A stretch of 64,000 bases of DNA from Clostridia bacterium (GCA_017527065.1 JAFXQO010000001.1:62001-126000), one strand, 5' to 3'. Positions 24,233-32,948 are shown, numbered from the stretch's first letter. The notes: a model not told the origin generated them from the letters alone. Made by a program: numbers and translations.

Positions 24233-25660
24233 TCACACGCGAATGTCGCCGATGTCCTGCGCCGCCTCGCCCGCGAGCAGCGGGTCGATGTACTCCGCGA
24301 TGAATTCCTCCACCTGCTGAGGGGCGCGGCCGATGTACAGCTTCGCGTCCAGCAGGCCGGCCAAGTCTTCGCGGTTCAGGGGGAAGGTGGGGTCGTCCGC
24401 GATGCGGTCCAGCAGGTCGTTGTCCAGGCCCTCGGCCTTCACCCGCGCGGCCGCGGCCTGGGAGTGCACGCGGATCTTCTCGTGCAGATCCTGCCGGTCG
24501 CCGCCCAGGCGCACCGCCTCCATGAGGATGTTCTCGGTGCACATGAAGGGCAGGTTTTCGTCGATGTCCCGCCGGATCATCTTGGGATACACCACCATGC
24601 CGCCGGCGATGTTGGCGTAGAGCTCCAGCACGGCGTCGGTGGCGAGGAACGCTTCCGGGAGGCTCAGCCGGCGGTTGGCGGAGTCGTCCAGCGTCCGCTC
24701 GAACCACTGGGTGCTGGCGGTCATGGCGGCGTCCTGGGTGAGGGCCATCACATGGCGGCTGAGGGCGCAGATGCGCTCCGAGCGCATGGGATTGCGCTTG
24801 TAGGCCATGGCGGAGGAGCCGATCTGGTTCTTCTCGAAAGGTTCCTCGATCTCGCGCATGTGCTGCAGGAGCCGCAGGTCCTGCGCAAATTTATAGGCGC
24901 TCTGCGCGACGCCGGAGAGCACGGAGAGCACCCGGCTGTCCACCTTGCGGGGATAGGTCTGGCCGGAAACGGGAAACACCCGCGGCAGGCCCATCTTTTC
25001 GGCGATCATCCGGTCGAGGGCCTTCACCTTTTCCTGGTCGTCGTCGAACAGGGCCATGAAGCTGGCCTGGGTGCCGGTGGTGCCGCGGCTGCCCAGCATT
25101 TTGAGGGAGGCGGCCGCGTCGTCCAGGTCGTTTACGTCCATGAGCAGGTCCTGCATCCACAGCGCGGCGCGCTTCCCCACCGTGACCAGCTGGGCGGGCT
25201 GCAGGTGCGTAAAGCCCAGGGTGGGCATGTCCTTATATTCCAGGGCGAAGGCGCGCAGGCGGCGCAGCGTTTCAAGGAGCTTTCCCCGGATGATTTGCAG
25301 GCCGTCGCGGAGGATGAGGATGTCGGTGTTGTCGGTCACGTAGCAGCTCGTGGCCCCCAGGTGGATGATGCCGCGGGCGTCGGGGCATACGTCGCCATAG
25401 GCGTGCACGTGGGCCATCACGTCGTGCCGCACGCACTCCTCGTGGCGGCGGGCGTTTTCGTAGTCGATGTCGTCCACGTGGGCCTTCATCTGGTCGATCT
25501 GCGCCTGGGTGATGTTCAGGCCCAGTTCCTTTTCGGCTTCGGCCAGGGCGATCCACAGGCGCCGCCAGGTGGTGAATTTATGATCGGGCGAGAAGAGATA
25601 GAGCATCTCCTTGCTGGCGTAGCGGCTGCCCAGCGGCGTTTCATAGGCGGTATTGCTCAT
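24233..25660 (-). CDS. purB: Adenylosuccinate lyase
   Basis: Homotetrameric lyase that splits adenylosuccinate to AMP and SAICAR to AICAR in purine synthesis. 475 residues; fumarase/aspartase-superfamily signature GSSAMAYKRNPMRSE near residue 285 with the flexible catalytic serine loop, and a HLQPAQLVTVGKR block. The frame extends to 25771, but the ATG at 25660 is seven bases after GGAGG and starts with the usual YETPLGSRYAS. The upstream 264-base gap contains hairpin repeats; purA lies two genes upstream on the same strand. Confidence 0.96.
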   Translation of the reverse strand: MSNTAYETPLGSRYASKEMLYLFSPDHKFTTWRRLWIALAEAEKELGLNITQAQIDQMKAHVDDIDYENARRHEECVRHDVMAHVHAYGDVCPDARGIIHLGATSCYVTDNTDILILRDGLQIIRGKLLETLRRLRAFALEYKDMPTLGFTHLQPAQLVTVGKRAALWMQDLLMDVNDLDDAAASLKMLGSRGTTGTQASFMALFDDDQEKVKALDRMIAEKMGLPRVFPVSGQTYPRKVDSRVLSVLSGVAQSAYKFAQDLRLLQHMREIEEPFEKNQIGSSAMAYKRNPMRSERICALSRHVMALTQDAAMTASTQWFERTLDDSANRRLSLPEAFLATDAVLELYANIAGGMVVYPKMIRRDIDENLPFMCTENILMEAVRLGGDRQDLHEKIRVHSQAAAARVKAEGLDNDLLDRIADDPTFPLNREDLAGLLDAKLYIGRAPQQVEEFIAEYIDPLLAGEAAQDIGDIRV

Positions 25661-25700
25661 GCGATGGCCTCCTTGGCTTGGTTGAGGGGGATGTATGGTT

Positions 25701-25855
25701 ATGGGGCTTCGCCCCATGCCAGGCAGGGCTGCCGCCCTGCGCCTGCTTATGAAAGCGCAGCGCAGGGACAAAGCCCCTGCTCAGTGTGGGCGAAGCCCAC
25801 AAACAAACTTTTCCCCGTCCCCGCGATGAGCGGGGAAGGGGTGCAGGGGAAGGGG
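25701..25855. repeat. Interspersed hairpin repeat, family B, copy 2, with two extra hairpins
   Basis: The core at 25762-25855 is nearly the same as 12205-12295 (same three nested inverted repeats, same order). Two further perfect hairpins precede it: ATGGGGC/GCCCCAT at 25701-25717 and GCAGGGC/GCCCTGC at 25723-25740. The array fills most of the 264-base gap between the esterase gene and purB. No gene is present in the gap. Confidence 0.85.
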
Positions 25856-25924
25856 CACGCGACCACGATTGCCGCCAGACCCAGCCAACCATGGCTTATA
25901 CTGATAGCATTTATTTGATTCGGT

Positions 25925-26671
25925 TTACAGGCTGTCCAGCGCGGTGCGCAGGGCGTCGTCTTCCCGGGGCTTGTCGGCGAAGACCTTGTCTTTCCTCTCC
26001 AGCGCTTTGAACGCCTCGTAATAGCGCAGGCCGAATTCGCGCAGCGCCGGGGCGTTGAAGTGCAGGTTGTCCGGCCGGCCGTCAAGGCCCGCGGCGGACA
26101 CGTAGCCCGTCATGGGGTGCGCGGCGGTGAACTCCCTGATCTGCCGGTCGATTTCGCGCCAGTAGGGGCGGATCTCCCCGCGGTTTTCGAGGAATTCGCC
26201 CAGCCCGCCGGCCAGGAACGGCACGTCGTGAAGGTTCAGCGCCCGCGAGAGCGCCCCGTAGAAGGCCTCCAGCTTTGCGCCGTAGCCGGACACGAGCGCC
26301 GCCTCGCAGTCGGATTCGCCCTGATGCCACAGGACGCCCGCGATGGTGGAGGTGCGCTCCGCCAGCCGCGCCTGGTAAACCGCGTGGTCGAAGAGCAGGC
26401 CGCCCTCCCTCCACTGGTCGATGCGGGTGCCGCCGTCGGCGCAGGGAATGAGGCCCACCTCCACGCCGTGCGCGCGCTGGTAGGCGTCCGCGAAGCTCTC
26501 GGCCAGGTTGACCCCGGAGAAGGGCCTGTCGGGATTCACGGGCACGAACAGGCGCTGCCAGCGGCCGTTGCGCAGCACGCGCAGCGACGGGTTTTCGATG
26601 CGCGCCACGTCGCCGATGTCGCCGCGGCCGGCCATGTTGGACTGGCCGATCAGCAGGAACGAATGAATCAT
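25925..26671 (-). CDS. Sialate O-acetylesterase-like SGNH hydrolase (SASA / DUF303 domain)
   Basis: 248-residue carbohydrate-esterase-like enzyme. The GQSNMAG block (Ser at about residue 11) supplies the nucleophile, GLIPCADGGTRIDQW and LWHQGESD are the middle family motifs, and DNLHFNAPALREFG near residue 205 gives the Asp/His pair. No signal peptide, so it likely acts on internalised, deacetylated sugars. It starts 12 bases after purA with GAGGAG and sits between purA and purB, an odd place for a sugar esterase. Confidence 0.85.
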   Translation of the reverse strand: MIHSFLLIGQSNMAGRGDIGDVARIENPSLRVLRNGRWQRLFVPVNPDRPFSGVNLAESFADAYQRAHGVEVGLIPCADGGTRIDQWREGGLLFDHAVYQARLAERTSTIAGVLWHQGESDCEAALVSGYGAKLEAFYGALSRALNLHDVPFLAGGLGEFLENRGEIRPYWREIDRQIREFTAAHPMTGYVSAAGLDGRPDNLHFNAPALREFGLRYYEAFKALERKDKVFADKPREDDALRTALDSL

Positions 26672-26683
26672 GGCCTTATCTCC

Positions 26684-27958
26684 TCAGCGGATGATCAGCT
26701 GGTCGCGCTCCGCGCCAACGGACACGAAGGTGAACTTGCAGCCCAGCGCTTTTTCGGCGAAGAGCACGTAGTCCCGCGCCGCTTTTGGCAGTTGGTCGAA
26801 GGCGCGGCAGCCGCTGATGTCGCATTTCCAGCCGGGCAGCGTCTCGTAGACCGGCTGGGCGGCGTCCAGCTCGGGGGTATAGGGGAAGCGGTCGACGCGC
26901 TTTCCGTTCACTTCATACGCCACGCACACGGGGATCTCGTCCAGGTAGCTCAGCACGTCCAGCTTGGTGAAAGCCAGCTCGGTCGCGCCCTGCAGCTTCA
27001 CGCCGTAGCGGGTGGCCACCAGGTCGAGCCAGGCCACGCGCCGGGGCCGGCCCGTCGCCGCGCCGTACTCATGACCGGCCTCCCGCAGGGCGCTGGCCGC
27101 GTCGCCGCTGAGCTCGCCCACGAACGGGCCCTCGCCCACGCAGGTGGAGTACGCCTTCACCACGCCCACAACGCGGTCCACCTTCGCCGAGGGGAAGCCG
27201 CAGCCGCAGGGCGCGTAGGCCGCCAGCGGGGAGGAGGAGGAGGTAAAGGGGTAGATGCCGTAGTCGATGTCGCGGAGCGCGCCCAGCTGGGCCTCGAAGA
27301 GGAAGTTCTTGCCCGCGTCCTGGGCGCCTTCCAGCAGCTCGCCCGCGTCCACGATGTGGGGGATGAGGCGGGAGCCGTAGGTGCTGATCCAGTCCATGGT
27401 CTCCTCGAAGCTGATGGGCGGCTGGCCGTAGGCCTGGGAGAACACGGCGTTCTTCCAGTCGATCAGCTTTTTGAGGTGCTTTTCGAGCGCTTCGGGGTGC
27501 AGGAGGTCGCCCATCTGCAGCGCCTTTTTCATGTATTTGTCGCCGTAGATGGGGGAGATGCCCCGCAGCGTGGAGCCATAGCTGTCCTTGCCCAGGCGAA
27601 TCTCCTCCAGCTTGTCCTGCAGTGGGTGGAAGGGCAGCACCATCATGGCGCGGTTGGAGATTTTCAGGTTGTCCGGCGTGATGGACACGCCGCCCGCCCG
27701 CACGGCGTCGATTTCCTCGCACAGGCTCTTGAGGTCGATGACCGTGCCGGCGCCGAGCAGGTTGATTTTCTCCGGCCGGAAGATGCCGGAGGGCAGCAGG
27801 TGCAGCTTGAACTCGCCCAGCTCGTTCACCACGGTGTGGCCGGCGTTGTTGCCGCCCTGGTAGCGGATGATCACATCGTAAGACTCGGCGAGGTAGTCGA
27901 CCATGCGGCCCTTGCCCTCGTCGCCCCAGTTGATGCCAACGATTGCGCAATGCGCCAT
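26684..27958 (-). CDS. purA: Adenylosuccinate synthetase
   Basis: Joins IMP and aspartate using GTP to give adenylosuccinate, the first committed AMP step; purB encodes the next enzyme. 424 residues with the GTP loop GINWGDEGKGRMVDYLA (about 8-24), the catalytic His in NNAGHTVV and the conserved SSSSPLAAYAPCGCG region. A GTG at 27967 is in frame, but the ATG at 27958 is eight bases after AGGAG. A terminator upstream separates it from the SpoIID-like gene. Confidence 0.97.
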   Translation of the reverse strand: MAHCAIVGINWGDEGKGRMVDYLAESYDVIIRYQGGNNAGHTVVNELGEFKLHLLPSGIFRPEKINLLGAGTVIDLKSLCEEIDAVRAGGVSITPDNLKISNRAMMVLPFHPLQDKLEEIRLGKDSYGSTLRGISPIYGDKYMKKALQMGDLLHPEALEKHLKKLIDWKNAVFSQAYGQPPISFEETMDWISTYGSRLIPHIVDAGELLEGAQDAGKNFLFEAQLGALRDIDYGIYPFTSSSSPLAAYAPCGCGFPSAKVDRVVGVVKAYSTCVGEGPFVGELSGDAASALREAGHEYGAATGRPRRVAWLDLVATRYGVKLQGATELAFTKLDVLSYLDEIPVCVAYEVNGKRVDRFPYTPELDAAQPVYETLPGWKCDISGCRAFDQLPKAARDYVLFAEKALGCKFTFVSVGAERDQLIIR

Positions 27959-28039
27959 TTGTTTCACTCCTTTATGTTCTGACAGCCCGTTCGCGGCGGG
28001 ATGTCCGGCGTCCGTTCACAATACCTCGATCATCATAAC

Positions 28040-28078
28040 AAAAAAAGCGCCAAACCACAAGCGATTCAGCGCTTTTTT
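28040..28078 (-). terminator. Intrinsic terminator of the SpoIID-like lipoprotein gene
   Basis: GCGC/GCGC stem extended by A/T pairs (28041-28050 with 28069-28078), 18-base loop, seven Ts on the minus strand (and six on the plus strand). Confidence 0.8.
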
Positions 28079-28137
28079 ACATAATGTTCGTTATGGTGTG
28101 AATAATATGAAGCGAAGGGAACGCGGCGTCCGGCTTT

Positions 28138-29148
28138 TTACCAGACGCGCGCCACCGTTACGTCCCTGAAGTAATACGTCACGATGTCCTCGGCGGACTG
28201 CCCTTCGCTGGCCAGGGCGTAGGCGCCCCACTGGCTCATGCCCACGCCGTGGCCGTAGCCGCGGCCCTTGAAGGTGACCTTGCCGTTTTCAAGAGACACG
28301 CTGTCCAGCAGGGTGGACTTGAGGCGCGCGCTGTCCAGGTTGACGCGCAGGTTCGGCGCGGAGACCTCGCGGCCGTTGATGAGGAAGGTCACTGTGCGTC
28401 CGGATTCGCTCTTTCGGCCCAGTTCGATGGAGTTGACCGTTTCGCCCACGCCCGCGCCGGTTTCCCGCGCGGCGGCGGCCACTTCCTCCGCGGTGAACGT
28501 CGCCTCCCACTGCTTCACGCTGGTGGGCGCGCTGTCGGAATCGGGCGAGTCGACGATCTGCGTGTAGCCGGGATTGCCACCCTCGTAGCTCAGGCCCTCC
28601 ACGGGGAGCTCGGTCCTGCCGCCGGAATGGGCGTGGAACCAGGCGTAGGGCAGTTCGCCGTCCGCGCTGAGTACCAGGCCGCGGGTGTCGTTCACAGCCT
28701 TGCGAATCCGGTCGTTAATGGCCTCAGGCGCGTAGGCCTGGGCCTCGGATATGTCGGTGGAGATCTGCGCGCCGGGGTATTTCGATTCCTTCTCGCTGAT
28801 GAACTTCAAGACGAACGTGCGCGCGAGTATGGCCTGGGCCTTCAGCGCCTCCATGGGCCAGTCGTTGCGCATCTCGCCGGCGAGCACGCCCATAACGTAG
28901 TCCTCGATGGCGACGTCCTCGTAATCTTCGGAAGTAGTGTTGTAGATGGTGATGACGGGCGCGCCGTCCCCGCCGAATGCAAGGCCCTCCGGTAGGGCGG
29001 GCGCTCCGGCGTCGCGGGCGGCGGCGGCCTGCTGGCGCAGGGCGGCCTGTTCGGCTTCATCCATTTGGGACGCGGCTGACTGCTGGCAGGCGGTCAGGGC
29101 GGCGAGGGTCAGTAATGCCGCGACCAGCGCGGCGATGCGTTTCTTCAT
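28138..29148 (-). CDS. SpoIID/LytB-domain lipoprotein
   Basis: 336-residue lipoprotein (signal peptide with lipobox LTAC, lipid-modified Cys at about residue 20). The SpoIID domain (about 65-330) degrades glycan strands stripped of stem peptides in SpoIID itself. The catalytic Glu is E92 in GVLAGEMRNDWPMEALKAQA, followed by HAHSGG and the GRGYGHGVGMSQWGA block. The frame opens further upstream, but the ATG at 29148 follows AGGAGG. No sporulation genes are nearby and the protein is anchored outside the cell, so a vegetative wall role is possible. Confidence 0.9.
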   Translation of the reverse strand: MKKRIAALVAALLTLAALTACQQSAASQMDEAEQAALRQQAAAARDAGAPALPEGLAFGGDGAPVITIYNTTSEDYEDVAIEDYVMGVLAGEMRNDWPMEALKAQAILARTFVLKFISEKESKYPGAQISTDISEAQAYAPEAINDRIRKAVNDTRGLVLSADGELPYAWFHAHSGGRTELPVEGLSYEGGNPGYTQIVDSPDSDSAPTSVKQWEATFTAEEVAAAARETGAGVGETVNSIELGRKSESGRTVTFLINGREVSAPNLRVNLDSARLKSTLLDSVSLENGKVTFKGRGYGHGVGMSQWGAYALASEGQSAEDIVTYYFRDVTVARVW

Positions 29149-29284
29149 GGAAAACACCTCCTGTTTGCCCATAGCTTGGCTCAAACGGGCGCGCGCTATG
29201 CGGAAACGGGAGGCGGCGGAGGAAATAATCTGACAGAGCAGGCCGATAAACAGGAATTTGTCCGGAAATAACAATCCTGTGAGA

Positions 29285-30244
29285 TCATATCAGAGAAGTT
29301 CTCTGCATAATCCGTTCATCTATCCTGCGCACAACACTGCCTGTATAGGCATGAAAAAACTTGAGCCAAAACCCGCTGCCTGACGGATTGAAGCTTTCAA
29401 AATCCACGCCGAGTCTGGTATATCCTTCGGATTTCAAGGTATTGAGAACATAATTCAGCAGGTTCCTGTATACGCCCCTGCCCCTGTGTTCCGGCAAACA
29501 ATAGGCCCCCGTGATATGACGATAAAGATTTCCGGATGCGGCGAAGGTTTCACCCTGATCTGACACTTCCATATAGGCGCATAATTCTCCGCCTGTCTTC
29601 GCTGCAAAGTAACGTGCCTTTTCCCTTTCCGTAGAATCCAAAAACGCTTCCTGTGTATCTGGTTTTCGGTTCATAAAAAAGGGGCTGGAGCAGTAATGCT
29701 CATTCAGCGCCAAATGAAGCGGATAAACATCTGCATAATCTTCCCTGGGCAATTCCAAAAACTCATATCCGCCACATGCAGCGCAATCGATTGTTTCCAC
29801 CGGACGAATGGCATCTATACACCTCATGCCAAATCCATAACGAAAAAGCTGCTGTTTTGCTTCCTCATCATGCTCATATAGACAAATGGCATGTGACACC
29901 GCTCCGGCTTTTACCCACTTTTTCGCGGCTGCCTGATACAATGCCGCATAGATCCTGCCGTGATTTTCCATAACCGCCCCATTCGCACCCATGGGCGAAA
30001 AAACGCCTCTCGCATCAGTGGAACGAAAAGCATTCTCAAATGGTTCCACACTGCAAAGAAATCCGATCATTTTTCCGCCTTCAAACGCCGCGACGCCGAA
30101 GCCGTTTCCGGATAATTGTTTCAGTATCGGAACGCCTGATATTTCCGGAAGCGCCTGCGTAAATGCTCTCTCATGATTGTATGCGCCAAGGGCAATTTCC
30201 GCCGCTTCCGCTGTATGTTTCGGTTCAAAGTCTCGAATGATCAT
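29285..30244 (-). CDS. GNAT-family N-acetyltransferase (two-domain), low-G+C gene
   Basis: 319-residue acetyltransferase-like protein. The C-terminal half carries the acetyl-CoA loop CLPEHRGRGVYRNLLNYVL (about residues 240-258) and the end of a GNAT fold; the N-terminal half resembles a degenerate GNAT repeat. Substrate unknown. Base composition is clearly lower in G+C than the genes on both sides, and A/T-ending codons are common, suggesting recent transfer. The start follows GGAAAGGA. It lies 45 bases downstream of radA on the same strand. Confidence 0.82.
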   Translation of the reverse strand: MIIRDFEPKHTAEAAEIALGAYNHERAFTQALPEISGVPILKQLSGNGFGVAAFEGGKMIGFLCSVEPFENAFRSTDARGVFSPMGANGAVMENHGRIYAALYQAAAKKWVKAGAVSHAICLYEHDEEAKQQLFRYGFGMRCIDAIRPVETIDCAACGGYEFLELPREDYADVYPLHLALNEHYCSSPFFMNRKPDTQEAFLDSTEREKARYFAAKTGGELCAYMEVSDQGETFAASGNLYRHITGAYCLPEHRGRGVYRNLLNYVLNTLKSEGYTRLGVDFESFNPSGSGFWLKFFHAYTGSVVRRIDERIMQRTSLI

Positions 30245-30289
30245 TTTTTCCTTTCCACAAAGCCCGGTTTGCAGCGCTGAAATCCCTTC

Positions 30290-31672
30290 TCACCGCGCCG
30301 TCAGTCCCAGCGTGTTCAGCGCCTCCACGAGGGTCTCCACGCCGTGGACCCGCAGCCCCTCCGGCGCGGAAACGCCCCGCAGGTTGCCCTTGGGCAGCAG
30401 CGCGTCGGTGAAGCCCAGCCGCCGGCACTCGGCCAGGCGGCGCTCGGGCTGGGCGATGGGGCGGATCTCGCCGGCCAGGCCCACCTCGCCCATCACGGCC
30501 CAGCTGCCGCCTACGCAGCGGTTGCGGTGGGCCGAGGCGATGGCGACGCACAGCGCCAGGTCGGCGGCGGGCTCGTCCAGCTCCATGCCGCCGGCGATGT
30601 TGATGTAAACGTCCTGATTGTAGAGCGGCGCGCCGGCGCGCTTTTCCAGCACGGCCAGCAGCAGCGCCAGCCGCCCGGCATCCACGCCGCTGGCCATGCG
30701 CCGGGGATTGCCGAACACGGTCGTGGCCACCAGCGCCTGCACGTCCACCAGCAGGGGCCGGGTGCCCTCGATGGCGCACAGCACCACCGAGCCGCTCTGG
30801 TTGTGCGCCCGGTCGGAGAGCAGCACCTCGCTGGCGTTGCCCACCTCCTTCATGCCGCTTTCGGCCATCTCGAACATGCCCAGCTCGTTCACCGAGCCGA
30901 AGCGGTTCTTCACCGCCCGGAGAAGCCGGTACTGGTGCTGCCGGTCGCCCTCGAAGTAGAGCACGGCGTCCACCATGTGCTCCAGCACCCGGGGCCCGGC
31001 GATGGCCCCCTCCTTGGTCACGTGGCCCACCAGCATCACGGCGCAGCCGGAGACCTTGGCCTCCCGCATGAGGATCGAGGCGGACTCGCGCACCTGCGAG
31101 ACGGAGCCGGGCGCGCTGGCCAGCTCGGGGCGGTACATGGTCTGTATGGAGTCCACGATCATCAATTCGGGTTTCAGGCGCTCGGCGTGCCGCTCGACGA
31201 TGTTCATGTCGTTTTCGGAGAGCACGTAGAAGTTTTCCGAAAACGCGCCCAGCCGCCGGGCGCGCAGCTTGATCTGCCGGGTGGATTCCTCGCCGGACAC
31301 ATACAGCACCCGCCGCCCCGCCGCGGCGAAGTTGGCCGACACCTGCGTGAGCAGCGTGGACTTGCCGATGCCCGGATCGCCGCCCACCAGCACCAACGAC
31401 CCCTCCACCACGCCGCCGCCCAGTACGCGGTCCAGTTCGCCGATGCCGGTGGAGTGGCGCAGCATGCTTTCGTCCGGGATCTCGTCGATGCGGACGGGGT
31501 CGGAGCCGCCGCCGGGCGCGCGCTTGAGCTTTTTGGCCTCCGGCTCCTGCGCGGGCGCGCTTTCCTGCTCGACGAGGGTGTTCCAGCTGCCGCAGTCCGG
31601 GCAGCGCCCCAGCCAGCGCGGCGTCTCATAGCCGCACTCGGAGCAGACGTAAACGGTTTTGACCTTAGCCAT
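30290..31672 (-). CDS. radA: DNA repair protein RadA (Sms)
   Basis: RecA-related helicase that promotes branch migration in recombination. 460 residues: N-terminal four-Cys zinc finger (CSECGY..CPDCG, residues 10-30), RecA-like ATPase with Walker A GGDPGIGKSTLL (about 92-103), the RadA-specific KNRFG motif, and a C-terminal Lon-protease-like domain. AGGAGG-like site (GGAGGT) precedes the ATG. Confidence 0.97.
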   Translation of the reverse strand: MAKVKTVYVCSECGYETPRWLGRCPDCGSWNTLVEQESAPAQEPEAKKLKRAPGGGSDPVRIDEIPDESMLRHSTGIGELDRVLGGGVVEGSLVLVGGDPGIGKSTLLTQVSANFAAAGRRVLYVSGEESTRQIKLRARRLGAFSENFYVLSENDMNIVERHAERLKPELMIVDSIQTMYRPELASAPGSVSQVRESASILMREAKVSGCAVMLVGHVTKEGAIAGPRVLEHMVDAVLYFEGDRQHQYRLLRAVKNRFGSVNELGMFEMAESGMKEVGNASEVLLSDRAHNQSGSVVLCAIEGTRPLLVDVQALVATTVFGNPRRMASGVDAGRLALLLAVLEKRAGAPLYNQDVYINIAGGMELDEPAADLALCVAIASAHRNRCVGGSWAVMGEVGLAGEIRPIAQPERRLAECRRLGFTDALLPKGNLRGVSAPEGLRVHGVETLVEALNTLGLTAR

Positions 31673-31689
31673 GATAACCTCCGAAGGAG

Positions 31690-31723
31690 AATGGGGAATT
31701 GGGAATGGGGAATGGGGAATTGG
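31690..31723 (+). repeat. Short tandem GGGAATTGGGAATG-type repeat
   Basis: Tandem units of GGGAATT/GGGAATG in the 63-base gap between radA and the L,D-transpeptidase gene. The same sequence opens both family A repeats (17102 and 20133), so these elements are probably related. Confidence 0.7.
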
Positions 31724-31735
31724 AGTTTGCGAAAA

Positions 31736-32197
31736 TCAGGGCAGGATGTCCACGGGGGCGCCGAGGGGGACGAGGGGATAGAGGGCGTCGATGGCCTCGT
31801 CGTCCAGGGCGACGCAGCCGGCCGTCCAGTCTTCGGTCGCGCCGCCGCCGTGGATCATGATGAACCCACCCAGCGGCGTGTCCCAGGGCGGACGGCGGCC
31901 TTCCGCTTCGGCGCGGATGACGGCGTCGCGCGTTGCGGCGTCTATGCGGCCCTCGGCGAAGGCGAGGCGGGCGTCGGCGGCGGAGGGATAGCTGAGGCCC
32001 AGCGCCAGGCGGTATTTGCTCCTGTCGTTGCGCGTACACACGAAATAGCGGCCTTCGGGCGTCTTCATGTCGCCCTCGGCGCGCTTGGGGCCGACGGGCG
32101 CGCGGCCCAGCGAGACGGGGAAGACGCGGGCCGGCGCGCCGTCAAGATACAGCGTCAGCCGCCGCGCGGCCTTTTCGATGCGTATGCGCGCCGCCAT
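31736..32197 (-). CDS. L,D-transpeptidase catalytic domain protein (YkuD fold)
   Basis: 153 residues, almost entirely a YkuD domain. The catalytic His lies in MIHGGG and the nucleophile Cys in TAGCVAL near residue 127, with Thr where most members have Ser (SxGC). YkuD enzymes form 3-3 peptidoglycan crosslinks or attach proteins to the wall. Here there is no signal peptide or anchor, so export is unexplained; it may be exported unconventionally or act on soluble murein peptides. It has its own promoter at 32218-32246. Confidence 0.88.
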   Translation of the reverse strand: MAARIRIEKAARRLTLYLDGAPARVFPVSLGRAPVGPKRAEGDMKTPEGRYFVCTRNDRSKYRLALGLSYPSAADARLAFAEGRIDAATRDAVIRAEAEGRRPPWDTPLGGFIMIHGGGATEDWTAGCVALDDEAIDALYPLVPLGAPVDILP

Positions 32198-32217
32198 GTT
32201 CCTCGCCTCCGGCTCCT

Positions 32218-32246
32218 ATTATAGCGGAAAGGAAGCGGCGGGGCAA
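32218..32246 (-). promoter_or_regulatory. Sigma-A promoter of the L,D-transpeptidase gene
   Basis: On the minus strand TTGCCC (32241-32246), 17-bp spacer, TATAAT (32218-32223); very short 5' leader. Confidence 0.72.
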
Positions 32247-32290
32247 GCGGGCTGAAATATGAAGTTCTATAAAAGTTTTTCTGTAAGCCG

Positions 32291-32319
32291 TTGTCTGCCG
32301 CCGCTGAAAATGATATAAT
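32291..32319 (+). promoter_or_regulatory. Sigma-A promoter of pgsA
   Basis: TTGTCT (32291-32296), 17-bp spacer, TATAAT (32314-32319), about 60 bases before the pgsA start. Confidence 0.7.
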
Positions 32320-32380
32320 AAATCTGTTGCGGGTTCCGCATGGGCGGACGCGCGTGTGATTTGCAAAAGGATGTTGAATC

Positions 32381-32923
32381 GTGTTTGTCTTGAATATACC
32401 AAACGTGCTGACACTGGTCCGCGTGATTCTCGTGCCGGTGTTCATTGCGCTGTACTGCTGCGGGCAGACGGGGCTGGCCTTCGCGGCGTATGTGGCGGCC
32501 AGCCTGACCGACGCGGTGGACGGGCGGCTGGCGCGGCGGCTCAACCAGGTGACGGATTTCGGAAAGCTGATGGATCCCCTGGCGGACAAGCTGATGCAGA
32601 TGAGCATGATGTTTTGCCTCGCCGGGACGGGCTACCTGCCCTGGTGGGTGCTCTTCGTACTGCTGGCCAAGGAGGCCGTGATGGTGGCGGGCGGCGCGCT
32701 GCTGCTTAAGCGCGACGTGGTGGTCATGTCGAACTGGTCCGGCAAGGCGGCCACGGTGCTGCTCGTGCTGGCGATCGTGGCGATTTTCCCCTGGCACGGG
32801 GTCGAGGCCGTGCGGCAGGCCGGGCGCGTGCTGCTCTATATTGGCGCGGCGGTGAGCCTGTACTCCATGGTGAATTACGGCCTGATCTATGTTAAAAACG
32901 GAAACGGCCGCAAAGCGCATTGA
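32381..32923 (+). CDS. pgsA: CDP-diacylglycerol-glycerol-3-phosphate 3-phosphatidyltransferase
   Basis: Membrane enzyme making phosphatidylglycerol phosphate from CDP-diacylglycerol. 180 residues, about five helices. The CDP-alcohol phosphotransferase motif D-G-x2-A-R-x8-G-x3-D-x3-D is complete (DAVDGRLARR..TDFGKLMDPLAD, about residues 43-70). GTG start at 32381, with an in-frame stop just upstream; AAGG lies about ten bases before. The next promoter overlaps its stop codon. Confidence 0.95.
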   Translation: MFVLNIPNVLTLVRVILVPVFIALYCCGQTGLAFAAYVAASLTDAVDGRLARRLNQVTDFGKLMDPLADKLMQMSMMFCLAGTGYLPWWVLFVLLAKEAVMVAGGALLLKRDVVVMSNWSGKAATVLLVLAIVAIFPWHGVEAVRQAGRVLLYIGAAVSLYSMVNYGLIYVKNGNGRKAH

Positions 32924-32948
32924 CGAAACGGCGGTTTTCACGTATAAT
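32920..32948 (+). promoter_or_regulatory. Sigma-A promoter of the valS T-box operon
   Basis: TTGACG (32920-32925), 17-bp spacer, TATAAT (32943-32948), overlapping the pgsA stop codon. Confidence 0.88.
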
